NCBI GenBank assembly: GCA_030041455.1
Contig: JASHNV010000058.1
Location: forward strand, 1 to 64,000
Reading direction: 5' to 3'
Origin: Spirochaetia bacterium
Lineage (GTDB): Bacteria > Spirochaetota > Spirochaetia > DAHUYW01
Length of the DNA: 64,000 nucleotides
The notes below the pieces were generated by a model, which worked only from the letters and a program-made list of their open reading frames with translations, was not told the DNA's origin and did not search any database. Below, piece after piece: positions 33,557 to 42,084 of this stretch (positions are counted from its first letter, which is position 1; each line of letters starts with the position of its first letter). The position numbers and the translations under genes were made by a program.

Positions 33557-34998
33557 AGATGCCTCCTGCGAAGCCAGGTCACGAGACCTACGGCGAGAAT
33601 GACGCCCGGAATGAGAATGACGACGATCGCCATGAACACGTAAATGAGGAGCGCCGACATTTGGAGGGGAAGCTGGTAGAGGCTCTTCGACTCGATGTTG
33701 ATCGAGTTCGGCTGGCTCGTGACCCACTGGACCGCCCCGAGAAAGAACTCGACGTTTCCCTTGATCGTGCCGTAGGGAAAGATGGATCCGAGGAACTGAC
33801 CGCTTCCGCCGACCACGAGCCTGAAGCCTCCGTTGGGCTTGTCGCTCGTCGGTCCCTCCTCGATCGAGTCCGCGAGATTCGCCGGGCCCGGGATATCGCT
33901 TGCGATCCTGGTCGGGACGCCGTTGGAAAGGTCGACCCGCACGAAGGAGTTGCTCGAGCTCGTGAGGAGCGGCTTGATCTCAAGATCGCGCCTTCTCACT
34001 TCGAGCGTCTTCACCGCCATGGATTGCGGCACGATCATGGTGAGATTGCTGCCGGTCACCCCTTTGAGGATGTCGCTCGTGCCGAGAGCCGGGATGATCA
34101 TGAGGGGGTTGCCCACGAAATGGCTCTTGTCGCTCTCGACGACGAGGCCGTATTGAAGCGCCACGCCGAAGCTGGACAGGAGGTCGTTGAAGCCGGAAAG
34201 CGGCTTGTTGGTAAGGTCGAAAAAGAAGAGAGCTCGCCCGTCGTGATTCTCGATGTAGTCGAGGAGCTTCGACTCTTCGTCCTTGGAAAGGTCGAACTTC
34301 GGCGAAAGCACCACGACCGCCGAGGCATCCGAGGGCACCGACGGGTCGGTGAGCAGGTTGAGCGTCTTGATCGCATAGTTGCTTTGCTGAAGCGTCTCGG
34401 CAAGCTGAAGCGTCTCGAGCGTGTCCTCGCCGTCCCCGGTGAGCTCGTAGAGGACCGGAGTCTTCCCGGAGCTCACGTAGGCGAGCGCGCCGGTGATCTT
34501 CTGCTCGGCGGTGAAGCCCATGACCTGAGGCTGGCCCTGCTCGGAGTAGCTGATGTCGTAGAGGTCGTAGGGGTTGAGCACCCGGGTGTAATCGCCCGAC
34601 GTGATGATGAGGCTGCCCTCCGGAATGCCCTTGTTGTTCGCGTTGTATTTCGACACGAGCCCGGGGTTCTTGTCCGGATCGACGTAGACGACGTGAATCT
34701 TGCCGGTAAGTCGCTGGTATTTGGTGAGGACATCGACGACGTCCTGATTCTCTTGACCGGTGCGGTACAGCGCGTAGATCGTGACGTCGCGGGTGAGGCC
34801 CTTCGCGAGGGTCTTCGTCTGGGCCGAAAGGGAGTAGAGCTTGTTGTGGGTCATGTCCGCTTCGGCGGGAATTTGCTGCACGATGAGATTGACGATGACG
34901 AGTCCCACGAGAACCGCCAACGTCACGACGGCCGCATAGCCGCCATAACGTACCTTCTTGCTTTTGAAGATCTCGAGAATGGTATTCATGGTGACCAT
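33553..34998 (-). CDS. GldG-like ABC transporter auxiliary protein
   Basis: The 481-residue protein has one N-terminal and one C-terminal membrane helix around a large external domain of the GldG/ABC_transp_aux type: NKLYSLSAQTKTLAKGLTRD (the classic DxTxxKxYTLS-like start), IHVVYVDPDKNPGLVSKYNA, LYELTGDGEDTLETLQL and VVVLSPKFDLSKDEESKLLD. In flavobacteria GldG is part of an ABC complex needed for gliding; in spirochaetes its job is not known. ATG 34998 is preferred because GGAG lies eight bases before it; an ATG at 34989 is possible. Four bases separate it from the GldF stop. Confidence 0.87.
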   Translation of the reverse strand: MVTMNTILEIFKSKKVRYGGYAAVVTLAVLVGLVIVNLIVQQIPAEADMTHNKLYSLSAQTKTLAKGLTRDVTIYALYRTGQENQDVVDVLTKYQRLTGKIHVVYVDPDKNPGLVSKYNANNKGIPEGSLIITSGDYTRVLNPYDLYDISYSEQGQPQVMGFTAEQKITGALAYVSSGKTPVLYELTGDGEDTLETLQLAETLQQSNYAIKTLNLLTDPSVPSDASAVVVLSPKFDLSKDEESKLLDYIENHDGRALFFFDLTNKPLSGFNDLLSSFGVALQYGLVVESDKSHFVGNPLMIIPALGTSDILKGVTGSNLTMIVPQSMAVKTLEVRRRDLEIKPLLTSSSNSFVRVDLSNGVPTRIASDIPGPANLADSIEEGPTSDKPNGGFRLVVGGSGQFLGSIFPYGTIKGNVEFFLGAVQWVTSQPNSINIESKSLYQLPLQMSALLIYVFMAIVVILIPGVILAVGLVTWLRRRHL

Positions 34999-35002
34999 CT
35001 GG

Positions 35003-35866
35003 TTAGCTCCAACGCCGCTTTTCGATCAGGCGTATTGTCATGAACAGGAAGAACGCGCTGAAGGAGAGATAGTAAACGACCGAATCGAGTTTCAGGAGCC
35101 CGCGAGTGAAGTCCTGATAGCGCTTGAGGAGGGAAAACCAGGCGAGGACGTTCCCGATGAACCCGGTGAAGACCGAGTTGTCGAACAGGACGAGAAGCAC
35201 GATGATGATGGCTCCGAGCAGGACTACCGCGCCTCCCAGATAGAGACTCTTGGTCGAAAAGTAGATCCAGACCGCGACGCCGACGGCGATCGCCGCGGCG
35301 AAAACGAGGCCGGAGGTGGAATCGGTCGGGACGCCGTTCTGTATCGCGTCCATGATCCAGAAGATGAGCAGCGCGGCGAACGTCACGATCGCCGAGACGA
35401 CCTGGTTCTCGGTCGTCGCCGAGACGAAGATGCCGACCGCGATGAAGGAGCAGCCGACGAGCAGGAAGCCGATGTAGCCGCCGATCGTGGCCGACGTGTC
35501 GAGATCGCCGAAGATCGCGATGACGACCGCGTAAAGGATCGTGATCGCCATGGTAACCACGAACACGAAAAGGGCGGCAAGGTATTTCCCGAGGACGATC
35601 TCCGTGATCTTTATCGGGCTCGTGAGCAGGAGCTGGTCGGTCCTCATCCGCATTTCCTCGGTGAGGAGGCGCATCGTGAGGACCGGCACCGCGAGGAGGA
35701 ACATGAAGAGGATGCTCCCGAGGAAGCCGGTGAACTGTGAGCTGAGGGAGACGAGGTTTCCGAAGGCAAAAAGGACGCCGCCCACGAGCAGGAAAAGACT
35801 CATGAAGATGTACCCGGAAGGCGTTTGATAGTAGGCCCGAAGCTCACGTTTGAAGATTGCGAGCAT
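35003..35866 (-). CDS. GldF-like ABC-2 permease
   Basis: The 287-residue protein starts MLAIFKRELRAYYQTPSGYI, a signature of GldF/NosY-type permeases, and has six or more membrane helices, with LTMRLLTEEMRMRTDQLLLT, SPIKITEIVLGKYLAALFVF in the first cytoplasmic loop and an end FLFMTIRLIEKRRWS. It forms the membrane part of an ABC system with GldA and GldG. It lies three bases after the gldA stop and four before gldG, so the operon is tight. Confidence 0.88.
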   Translation of the reverse strand: MLAIFKRELRAYYQTPSGYIFMSLFLLVGGVLFAFGNLVSLSSQFTGFLGSILFMFLLAVPVLTMRLLTEEMRMRTDQLLLTSPIKITEIVLGKYLAALFVFVVTMAITILYAVVIAIFGDLDTSATIGGYIGFLLVGCSFIAVGIFVSATTENQVVSAIVTFAALLIFWIMDAIQNGVPTDSTSGLVFAAAIAVGVAVWIYFSTKSLYLGGAVVLLGAIIIVLLVLFDNSVFTGFIGNVLAWFSLLKRYQDFTRGLLKLDSVVYYLSFSAFFLFMTIRLIEKRRWS

Positions 35867-35869
35867 TTG

Positions 35870-36817
35870 TTAGGATACCTCCTGTTCGGTGGTGGTAAGC
35901 TGGAGGAAAATGTCCTCGAGCGACAGGTCCATGGGCCTCATGATGAGGATGGGATGCCCGGCCTTGCTCATTGCGAGGAAAACCTCCCGGCGAAGATCCT
36001 TCTCCTGCTCGGCCTCGAGCAGCACGTCCACCGCGCTCTCCTCGGTCGATTTCTGAACCTGGACGTCGCGGACGCCGGGAATCGCCTGCAGCGCGGATTT
36101 GACCTCGCGCGCCGGACCGTCGATCCGCAGCGACAGGCGGCTCTTCCCGGAGAGGCGGTGGGAGAGGTTCTTCGGAGTGTCGGTCGCGACGATCTTACCC
36201 CGATTGATGATGAGCACTCGCTCGCAGACGGCGCTCACCTCGGGAAGGATGTGCGAGCTCAGCACGACGGTGTGCTCCTTGCCGAGCGATTTGATGAGGT
36301 TTCGAATCTCGATGATCTCCTTCGGGTCCAAGCCGATCGTAGGCTCATCGAGGATGAGGAGCGGCGGATTGCCGATGAGCGCCTGGGCGAGGCCCACGCG
36401 CTGCTTGAATCCCTTGGAGAGATTCTTGATGAGGCGCTTGCGCACGTCCCCGATCCGCACGACGTCGAGCACCTTCTCGAGGCTCGAGCGGAAATCCGCC
36501 TTCGCAGTGCCCTTAATTTCGCCTACGAAGTTCAAATACTCGATGACCGTCATGTCCGGATAGAGCGGCGGGAGCTCCGGGAGGTAGCCGATCTTTTTCT
36601 TGACCTCTTCCGGGCGCTCGAGCACGTCGAGGCCGTCGACGAAGATCTTCCCGTCGCTCGCCGAAAGGTACCCCGTGATGATGTTCATCGTCGTGGATTT
36701 GCCGGCCCCGTTCGGTCCGAGGAAGCCGAGGATCTCGCCCTTCTCGGTGCTGAAGGTGAGATTGTCAATTGCTACATGCCGGCCGTAGCGCTTGGTCAAA
36801 TTTTCCGCACGTATCAA
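35870..36817 (-). CDS. GldA-like ABC transporter ATP-binding protein
   Basis: The start is TTG 36817, eight bases after AGGAGG. The 315-residue protein has Walker A GPNGAGKSTT near residue 34, Q-loop YLPELPPLYPDMTVIEYL, signature LSKGFKQRVGLAQALIGNPP, Walker B LLILDEPTIGLDPKE and H-loop VVLSSHILPEVS. Residues 215-315 form the C-terminal domain seen in GldA/NosF-type ATPases. It energises the GldF/GldG complex and is the first gene of the four-gene operon that ends with DUF4340. Confidence 0.9.
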   Translation of the reverse strand: MIRAENLTKRYGRHVAIDNLTFSTEKGEILGFLGPNGAGKSTTMNIITGYLSASDGKIFVDGLDVLERPEEVKKKIGYLPELPPLYPDMTVIEYLNFVGEIKGTAKADFRSSLEKVLDVVRIGDVRKRLIKNLSKGFKQRVGLAQALIGNPPLLILDEPTIGLDPKEIIEIRNLIKSLGKEHTVVLSSHILPEVSAVCERVLIINRGKIVATDTPKNLSHRLSGKSRLSLRIDGPAREVKSALQAIPGVRDVQVQKSTEESAVDVLLEAEQEKDLRREVFLAMSKAGHPILIMRPMDLSLEDIFLQLTTTEQEVS

Positions 36818-36850
36818 TCCTTACGCCTCCTGCATTTGGTGATTTCACCC

Positions 36851-36880
36851 AGGATACCCGGAGGCGCTCGGAGGTGTCAA
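36851..36880 (-). promoter_or_regulatory. Promoter of the gldA-gldF-gldG-DUF4340 operon
   Basis: Minus strand: TTGACA (36880-36875), 18-base spacer, TATCCT (36856-36851). The predicted start near 36844 gives a leader of about 27 bases with the AGGAGG ribosome site. Confidence 0.7.
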
Positions 36881-36926
36881 GGCAACTCGATCGTGCGTCG
36901 TGGAGCGAGTCCCGGAATCCGCGCGC

Positions 36927-37424
36927 TCAGGCGTCCGGCCGGGGGACAGCGAGAGCTCCAAGGGCAATCGCCTTCGCCGCCGCTTCGTAGACGCGCTTGA
37001 TCGGGACCTTCGCCTCGCGGGCGAGGCGTCTGCAGTCCTCATACTCCGGCGAGAGCTGGACGGACTCGCCCCGGAAGAAGCCCTCCTTCACGGAGACGCT
37101 TCCCCACTCGGTCTGAACGGCGAAGAAGCGTCGCTCGAGGCGATGCATCGTGACCGGGTAATAGCGCACGCCGAGCGTCGTCGTCTCCCGGAAGACGACT
37201 TCTTTCACCCTATCGAGGAGACCGGCTTCGCAGAGAACCTGAAGCAACGCGCCGGGCCGGTTCTTCTTCATGTAGACCGGCGTGTAGAACGCGTCGTTCA
37301 CGCCGATCTCGAAGAGACGCTCGAGGACATAGCCGAGCAGCGTCGCGGGAGCGTCGTCAAGGTTGACCTCGACCTTCAGCATCCGCTTGTCGACATGCTC
37401 GCCCAGGTCGGAGGCGGGAGCCAT
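36927..37424 (-). CDS. larC2: LarC C-terminal part (nickel insertion, pincer cofactor)
   Basis: The 165-residue frame begins MAPASDLGEHVDKRMLKVEV directly after the amber stop of the N-terminal part and in the same reading frame. Motifs of the LarC C-terminus are present: VNLDDAPATLLGYVLERLFE, AFYTPVYMKKNRPGALLQVL, FRETTTLGVRYYPV and LSPEYEDCRRLAREAKVPIK. LarC is a CTP-dependent nickel-insertion cyclometallase completing the nickel-pincer nucleotide. In Lactobacillus plantarum LarC is also split and joined by programmed frameshifting. Here the break is a single UAG followed at once by AUG, suggesting readthrough, or stop-restart giving two interacting halves. Confidence 0.85.
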   Translation of the reverse strand: MAPASDLGEHVDKRMLKVEVNLDDAPATLLGYVLERLFEIGVNDAFYTPVYMKKNRPGALLQVLCEAGLLDRVKEVVFRETTTLGVRYYPVTMHRLERRFFAVQTEWGSVSVKEGFFRGESVQLSPEYEDCRRLAREAKVPIKRVYEAAAKAIALGALAVPRPDA

Positions 37425-38237
37425 CTACTTCGCGCCCGCGGCCGGGGTACCGAGAACCGCGCGCAGAACGTTCGGGTGGGTCGCGTAGTCCCGGTTTCCG
37501 GCGCCGTAGCCGACGGCTTCGACGGTCATGGAGGGAAGCGGGCCGCGCTCGGAGGCGAACGTGGCGAGGAAGGCGGCTCCGGTCGGCGTGGTGATCTCGC
37601 CCTCCACGGCGCTCGCCCGAATCGGGTAGCTCCTGAGAAGCTCGAGCGTCGCGGGCGCCGGAACCGGATAGAGTCCGTGCATCGTTCGGACCATGCCCGT
37701 CCCTAGGGGCACCGGCGATGCGACGACCCGCTCGATTCGCAGGGCGCCGAGGAGGATCGACGCGCAGACGATGTCGACGATCGAGTCGATCGCGCCGATC
37801 TCGTGGAAATGAACCTGCTCGAGCGGGATTCCGTGGATCTTTGCCTCGGCTTTCCCGAGGGAGGTGAAGACGGCGACCGCCCGCTCGCAGGCGGCATCCT
37901 CCAACCGCGCCGAACGGATGAGCTCGACGATCTCGCCGTACCCGCGAGGCTCGTGATCATGGGGGTGATCATGGGGGTGATGGCGCTCCTCGTGACGGTC
38001 GCGGGACTCCGCTCCTTGAGGCAACTGTCCAGCGGCGGGTCGAACGTCGAACTTCAGCGCGGACACGCCGGTCTTCACCACCCGATCCCAGCCGAGGGAA
38101 TACTCCGAGGAGAGTCCGAGCTTCGCAAGCTCGCGCTCGAGGGCGGCGACATCCGCCCCGAGATCCGCGAGCGCCGCGACGGTCATGTCGCCGCTGATGC
38201 CCGCAAAGCAGTCGAGGTACAGTATTCGCTCACTCAT
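37425..38237 (-). CDS. larC1: LarC N-terminal part (nickel-pincer cofactor cyclometallase)
   Basis: ATG 38237 has GGAG seven bases upstream and gives 270 residues starting MSERILYLDCFAGISGDMTV, the strict LarC opening. A histidine-rich loop (RHHPHDHPHDHEP, about residues 88-100) is a likely nickel-handling segment; its DNA is a tandem GTGATCATGGGG-like repeat. VHFHEIGAIDSIVDIVCASI, PLGTGMVRTMHGLYPVPAPA and EGEITTPTGAAFLATF are the conserved core. The frame ends TAG at 37427-37425 and continues in phase into the C-terminal domain. The ATG lies eight bases before the LarB stop, so the two are coupled. Confidence 0.88.
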   Translation of the reverse strand: MSERILYLDCFAGISGDMTVAALADLGADVAALERELAKLGLSSEYSLGWDRVVKTGVSALKFDVRPAAGQLPQGAESRDRHEERHHPHDHPHDHEPRGYGEIVELIRSARLEDAACERAVAVFTSLGKAEAKIHGIPLEQVHFHEIGAIDSIVDIVCASILLGALRIERVVASPVPLGTGMVRTMHGLYPVPAPATLELLRSYPIRASAVEGEITTPTGAAFLATFASERGPLPSMTVEAVGYGAGNRDYATHPNVLRAVLGTPAAGAK

Positions 38238-39000
38238 CCGCCACTCCGCTTCGCTCAAGGGCGAGCCTGCATATCGAGGCGGCGATATAGCCGCCTCCGA
38301 AGCCGTTGTCGATGTTCACGACGCTGACCCCCGGCGCGCAGGCGTTCAGCATCGTGAGGAGCCCGGCGAGCCCGCCGAAGCTCGCGCCGTAGCCCACGCT
38401 CGTCGGAACCGCGATGACGGGACGGGAGACAAGGCCCGCGACCACTCCGGGAAGCGCGCCCTCCATTCCGGCGACCACCACGGACGCGACGGCGCCCGCC
38501 ACCGTCGGAAGCGACTGGAACAGGCGATGGATTCCCGCGACCCCGACGTCGCGGACTCGAATTGCCCGGTAGCCGAGCGCCTCGACGGTGGCGGCGGCCT
38601 CCTCGGCGACCGGCTGATCGAGGGTGCCCGCGCTCACGATCGCGACGTACTCCTCGCGCCCCCGCGGGGATTCGCCGGATCGAGCCCACGACAGAAGCCT
38701 TCCCGCCTCATGGTAGACGGCGTCGGGAGCGGCCCGCCTGACGTGCGCGGCGGCCTCGGGGGAGACGCGGGTAGCGAGCACCCGGCGGGAGCGCTCCATG
38801 AGGCCCGTGAAAAGCGCAAGGAGCTGCTCGGCCGTCTTGCCCTGGCCGTAGACGACCTCGGCGACTCCGGTCCGGCGCTCGCGGTCGAGGTCGATCTTCG
38901 CGAACTCGAGCTCCTTGACCGGCTGAAGGAGCTTGAGCGCCGCGTCGACGGAAAGCTTCCCGTCGCGCACCTCCGCGAGGATTCGATCGAGCTCGACCAT
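38230..39000 (-). CDS. larB: LarB, pyridinium biscarboxylate mononucleotide synthase
   Basis: ATG 39000 is preferred (GGAGG eight bases before), giving 256 residues; a GTG at 39006 is possible. The N-terminal 100 residues are typical of LarB (LAEVRDGKLSVDAALKLLQ). The C-terminal AIRC/PurE-like domain has VAIVSAGTLDQPVAEEAAAT, VVVAGMEGALPGVVAGLVSR, PVIAVPTSVGYGASFGGLAG and NIDNGFGGGYIAA. LarB carboxylates and hydrolyses nicotinic acid adenine dinucleotide to start the nickel-pincer cofactor pathway. It sits between larE and larC in one minus-strand operon. Confidence 0.93.
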   Translation of the reverse strand: MVELDRILAEVRDGKLSVDAALKLLQPVKELEFAKIDLDRERRTGVAEVVYGQGKTAEQLLALFTGLMERSRRVLATRVSPEAAAHVRRAAPDAVYHEAGRLLSWARSGESPRGREEYVAIVSAGTLDQPVAEEAAATVEALGYRAIRVRDVGVAGIHRLFQSLPTVAGAVASVVVAGMEGALPGVVAGLVSRPVIAVPTSVGYGASFGGLAGLLTMLNACAPGVSVVNIDNGFGGGYIAASICRLALERSGVADE

Positions 39001-39014
39001 CCCCACGTCCTCCG

Positions 39015-39863
39015 CTATTCCAGCGTCCGGTTCATGCTGCCGCTCGCGTAGCCTTCGAGATCGAGCGTCACGAATCGGTAGCCGAGGGAACGGAGCCTGG
39101 CCGACAGGCTCTCCCGGTTCTCGATGATCTTGGCGAAGTCCTCGGGAGCGACCTCCACCCGCGCGATGTCGTTATGCGTCCGCACGCGGACTTGGCTGAT
39201 GCCCAACGCGAGGACAAACGCCTCCGCCTGCTCGATCATGGAAAGTTTCTCCTTTGTGAGATGCTCGCCGAAAGCAACCCGCGACGACAGACAGGCGAGC
39301 GACGGCTTGTCCCAGTTCGGAAGCCCGAGCTCGCGGGCGAGCCTCCGCACCTCGGTCTTCCCGAGAAGCGCCTCCTGGAGGGGACCTCGCGCCCCCTTCT
39401 CGACGGCGGCGCGGATGCCGGGCCGGAAGTCGCCGAGGTCGTCGGTGATCAGTCCGTAGACCACGTGGCCGAGGCCGTGCTCGGCTTGGATCGGCTGAAG
39501 GTGCTCGAAGAGATTACGCCGGCAGAAATAGCAGCGCCCGCGGCCGTTCTCGGCGTACCCGGGGATCGACAGCTCCGAGGTCTCGATGACCCGGTGGCGG
39601 GCGCCGAGCGCGCGCGCAAGCTCGATCGCCGCCTCGCGCTCGCGGGAGGGATAGGTCTCCGAATCGGCGGTCACGGCGAGCACTCGCTCCCGGCCGAGCT
39701 CGTCGAGCGCCACCTTGAGGAGGAGCGTGCTGTCCACGCCTCCCGAGAACGCGACGAGAGCGCTCCGAAGCTCCCTCGTGATGGTTCTCAAACGCTCGTA
39801 CTTCTCTCGAAGAGGAGGCGACGTCTCGGACGGATCGGGCCGCCTCGCACCTATTGCTCGCAC
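39015..39863 (-). CDS. larE: LarE, ATP-dependent sacrificial sulfur transferase
   Basis: GTG 39863 lies eight bases after GGAG and gives 282 residues; an ATG at 39890 is an alternative. The PP-loop SGGVDST spans residues 40-46, GRCYFCRRNLF is at 109-119 and NWDKPSLACLSSR at 183-195, where Cys191 corresponds to the sacrificial cysteine of Lactobacillus LarE. LarE adenylates the cofactor carboxylates and donates sulfur. It is the first gene of larE-larB-larC. The cofactor serves lactate racemase and other LarA-family racemases or epimerases; no larA is in the window. Confidence 0.93.
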   Translation of the reverse strand: MRAIGARRPDPSETSPPLREKYERLRTITRELRSALVAFSGGVDSTLLLKVALDELGRERVLAVTADSETYPSREREAAIELARALGARHRVIETSELSIPGYAENGRGRCYFCRRNLFEHLQPIQAEHGLGHVVYGLITDDLGDFRPGIRAAVEKGARGPLQEALLGKTEVRRLARELGLPNWDKPSLACLSSRVAFGEHLTKEKLSMIEQAEAFVLALGISQVRVRTHNDIARVEVAPEDFAKIIENRESLSARLRSLGYRFVTLDLEGYASGSMNRTLE

Positions 39864-39949
39864 CGAACAATCTCCTTCCCGTGGCTCCAAAGTAATCCAT
39901 TCGCCGTGGAGCGTCTACCGCACGCACGTAGGACGCATGAACTCCTCCC

Positions 39950-40711
39950 GCAGGGTCTCGTGGTCTCGATCTGGCCTTGAAGCTTTCTCGTTGCCGTCCG
40001 GATGCCCGCCTTCTTCACGCGGCGGATCGTCGCGCGCAGGCGCCCGTGAAAACGATGTCGCGAACGGCGCTCCGTTCATGAGTGTCTCCGCATCGGCGCG
40101 ATGGCAGGCGAGCCTACGCCGTCGGCAACGGCGTCCGTCCTTGGCGCTCGTTTGTTCCAGGGAATCGAGAAGCGACCGGGCCTCCTCCGAAAGCCCGGTC
40201 TCGATTCGATCGTGCGGCTCGGTGACCAACGTCGCGACCGGGATCGCGCGGCGGATATACCGTCCGGCGAGGCTGAGGAGATAGCGCCGCGTCGCACGCT
40301 CGGCGAGCGAGCTGATCGAGTCGATCTCTCCTTGAGAGGACTTCGGCTTCTTCGGGAACGATCACGAGCCGGCGCGCCGGCGCCCCGAGGTTCATCGGGT
40401 AGCGCTGGACGCTTCCGCGACAGAACGTGCATTTCTCGCGCAACCGCGAGGCCGGGGGTCGTGATGTCCACCCGTTCTGCTCTGCGCGGAAAAGCTTCCC
40501 GGCGAGGGCGGAGGCCTCCTCCGGAGACAACGCGACGGGGAGCCGCTCGCCTGAAGACGGTTCACCGCTTCGTAGACGTTCGGCCGCGGAATCCTCGACA
40601 CCCTCGCGAGATCGTATCCGTTCGATGTCGTCCTTGCGCGCAACGCCCCTATGCCTGCGCCTCGTACCGAGAAAAGCCGAGCTTGATGAGCTCGTGAATC
40701 GTGTGGCGCAT
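39950..40711 (-). pseudogene. TrmB-family transcriptional regulator, frameshifted
   Basis: From ATG 40711 (GGAGGAGG upstream) the frame reads MRHTIHELIKLGFSRYEAQA and stops at TAG 40651-40649. One base later in another frame it continues GALRARTTSNGYDLARVSRI, then PRPNVYEAVNRLQASG, a typical TrmB helix-turn-helix (LGFS.YEAQ.Y..L, GY.LAK.SGIPR.NVYE...RL). Further pieces such as LSPEEASALAGKLFRAEQN occur in a third frame. TrmB regulators respond to sugars or other small molecules. At least three frameshifts make the gene inactive as sequenced. The 3' limit is approximate. Confidence 0.65.
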
Positions 40712-40851
40712 GTCCCTCCTCCGATCGCGGCAGGTAGTACGCCCACGAGCGGGAGATCGCGAAATCGAGCCTCGGTCACGGGTAGTGCTCGATCCGGGCT
40801 GGGGCAACCCTTCTTCACTTCCGGCGACGGTGATAGAATGCGGTACTTATC

Positions 40852-42060
40852 GTGATTGTCTGGAAGCGAAACCTGTACGCGATCTGGGCGGCCGAGCTTC
40901 TCGCCATAGCGGGGTTCAGCACGTCGATGCCCATCATTCCCTTCTACCTGCAGTCGATGGGCGTGCGCTCGCCCCACCGACTGAACGTGTGGGTCGGGCT
41001 CATCCAGTCGACGGCCTCGATCGCGCTCGGTCTGGTGGCGCCCGTTTGGGGGAGAGTGGCGGATTCCTACGGGAGGCGGCCGATGCTGCTCCGCGCGATG
41101 TTCGGCGGCGCGCTGATCATCGCGCTCATGGGATTCGTGACCAAGCCCTGGCAGCTCCTCGTCCTGCGGATCGTTCAGGGCCTTCTCACGGGCACCGTGA
41201 GCGCCGCGACGGTCCTCGTCGCCTCGACGGTACCCGAAAAGGAGCTCGGCTCCAGCATGGGGCTTCTCCAGAGCGCGGTGTTCGTCGGCGCGTCCCTCGG
41301 GCCGCTGATCGGCGGATTCATCTCCGACTTCGCCGGCAACCGTTTCAATTTCTTCGTCACCTCGCTCATGCTCGTCTCCGCCGGTCTCCTCGTGTTGGGC
41401 TTCGTGCGGGAGGACTTCGTTCCGCGAAAAGCGCCGGGAAGCCCGTTGAAGAATCTCATTCCGAACTTCGCGATCGTGATCGAATCGCGGACGCTCCTCA
41501 CGCTCGTATTCGTCGGGTTCGCCGTCCAGGTCGCCAACTCGATCGTCAATCCGATCCTCCCGCTGTTCATCCAGAAAATCAACTCGGCTCAGGCCTTCGT
41601 CGCCACGACCTCGGGCTTGATCATCGGGCTCGGAGCATTGAGCTCAGCGGTGGCTTCCGTCGTGATCGGGCGGGTGAGCGGGCGGATGGGCTACCAGCGA
41701 GCGGTGGTCATCTGCATCGGGGGCGCATGCCTTCTCTACATTCCGCAGGCCTTCGTGACCACGGCGACCCAGCTTCTCGTCCTGAGAATGCTCGAGGAGT
41801 TTTTTCTCGGAGGGACGATGCCGTCGGTGAACGCTCTCATCGCGCGCAACACCGAGAGGGAGGCCCAAGGATCGGTCTACGGGATCAACACGAGCGTGAG
41901 CTCGGCGGGCGGCGCGCTCGGTCCGGCCCTCGGCGCCTCGGCCGCGATTCTGTTCGGATACTCGGGCCCCTTCCTCGGAACCGCAGGCATGCTCCTCGTC
42001 ACGTCGGTCGCGATCATGACGGTGCTGCGCCGGAGGGGCTCGGGAGCGTCCTCGCGTTGA
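40852..42060 (+). CDS. Major facilitator superfamily transporter
   Basis: The 402-residue protein has twelve hydrophobic helices, motif A GRVADSYGRRPMLLR between helices 2 and 3 near residue 65 and its repeat GRVSGRMGYQRAV near 275. VLRIVQGLLTGTVSAATVLV and QSAVFVGASLGPLIGGFISD fit drug/proton antiporters of the DHA type. It likely exports small molecules using the proton gradient; substrate unknown. The start GTG 40852 comes a dozen bases after a TAGAAT -10-like box (40834-40839) and has no Shine-Dalgarno, another leaderless candidate. Confidence 0.85.
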   Translation: MIVWKRNLYAIWAAELLAIAGFSTSMPIIPFYLQSMGVRSPHRLNVWVGLIQSTASIALGLVAPVWGRVADSYGRRPMLLRAMFGGALIIALMGFVTKPWQLLVLRIVQGLLTGTVSAATVLVASTVPEKELGSSMGLLQSAVFVGASLGPLIGGFISDFAGNRFNFFVTSLMLVSAGLLVLGFVREDFVPRKAPGSPLKNLIPNFAIVIESRTLLTLVFVGFAVQVANSIVNPILPLFIQKINSAQAFVATTSGLIIGLGALSSAVASVVIGRVSGRMGYQRAVVICIGGACLLYIPQAFVTTATQLLVLRMLEEFFLGGTMPSVNALIARNTEREAQGSVYGINTSVSSAGGALGPALGASAAILFGYSGPFLGTAGMLLVTSVAIMTVLRRRGSGASSR

Positions 42061-42084
42061 GCTCCCGGCGGAGCGGAGCTCGCG

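Noticed and set aside
37940-37985. Short tandem repeat as a CRISPR-like or regulatory repeat
   Set aside because: Units are in frame within larC and encode a histidine-rich loop known in this family.
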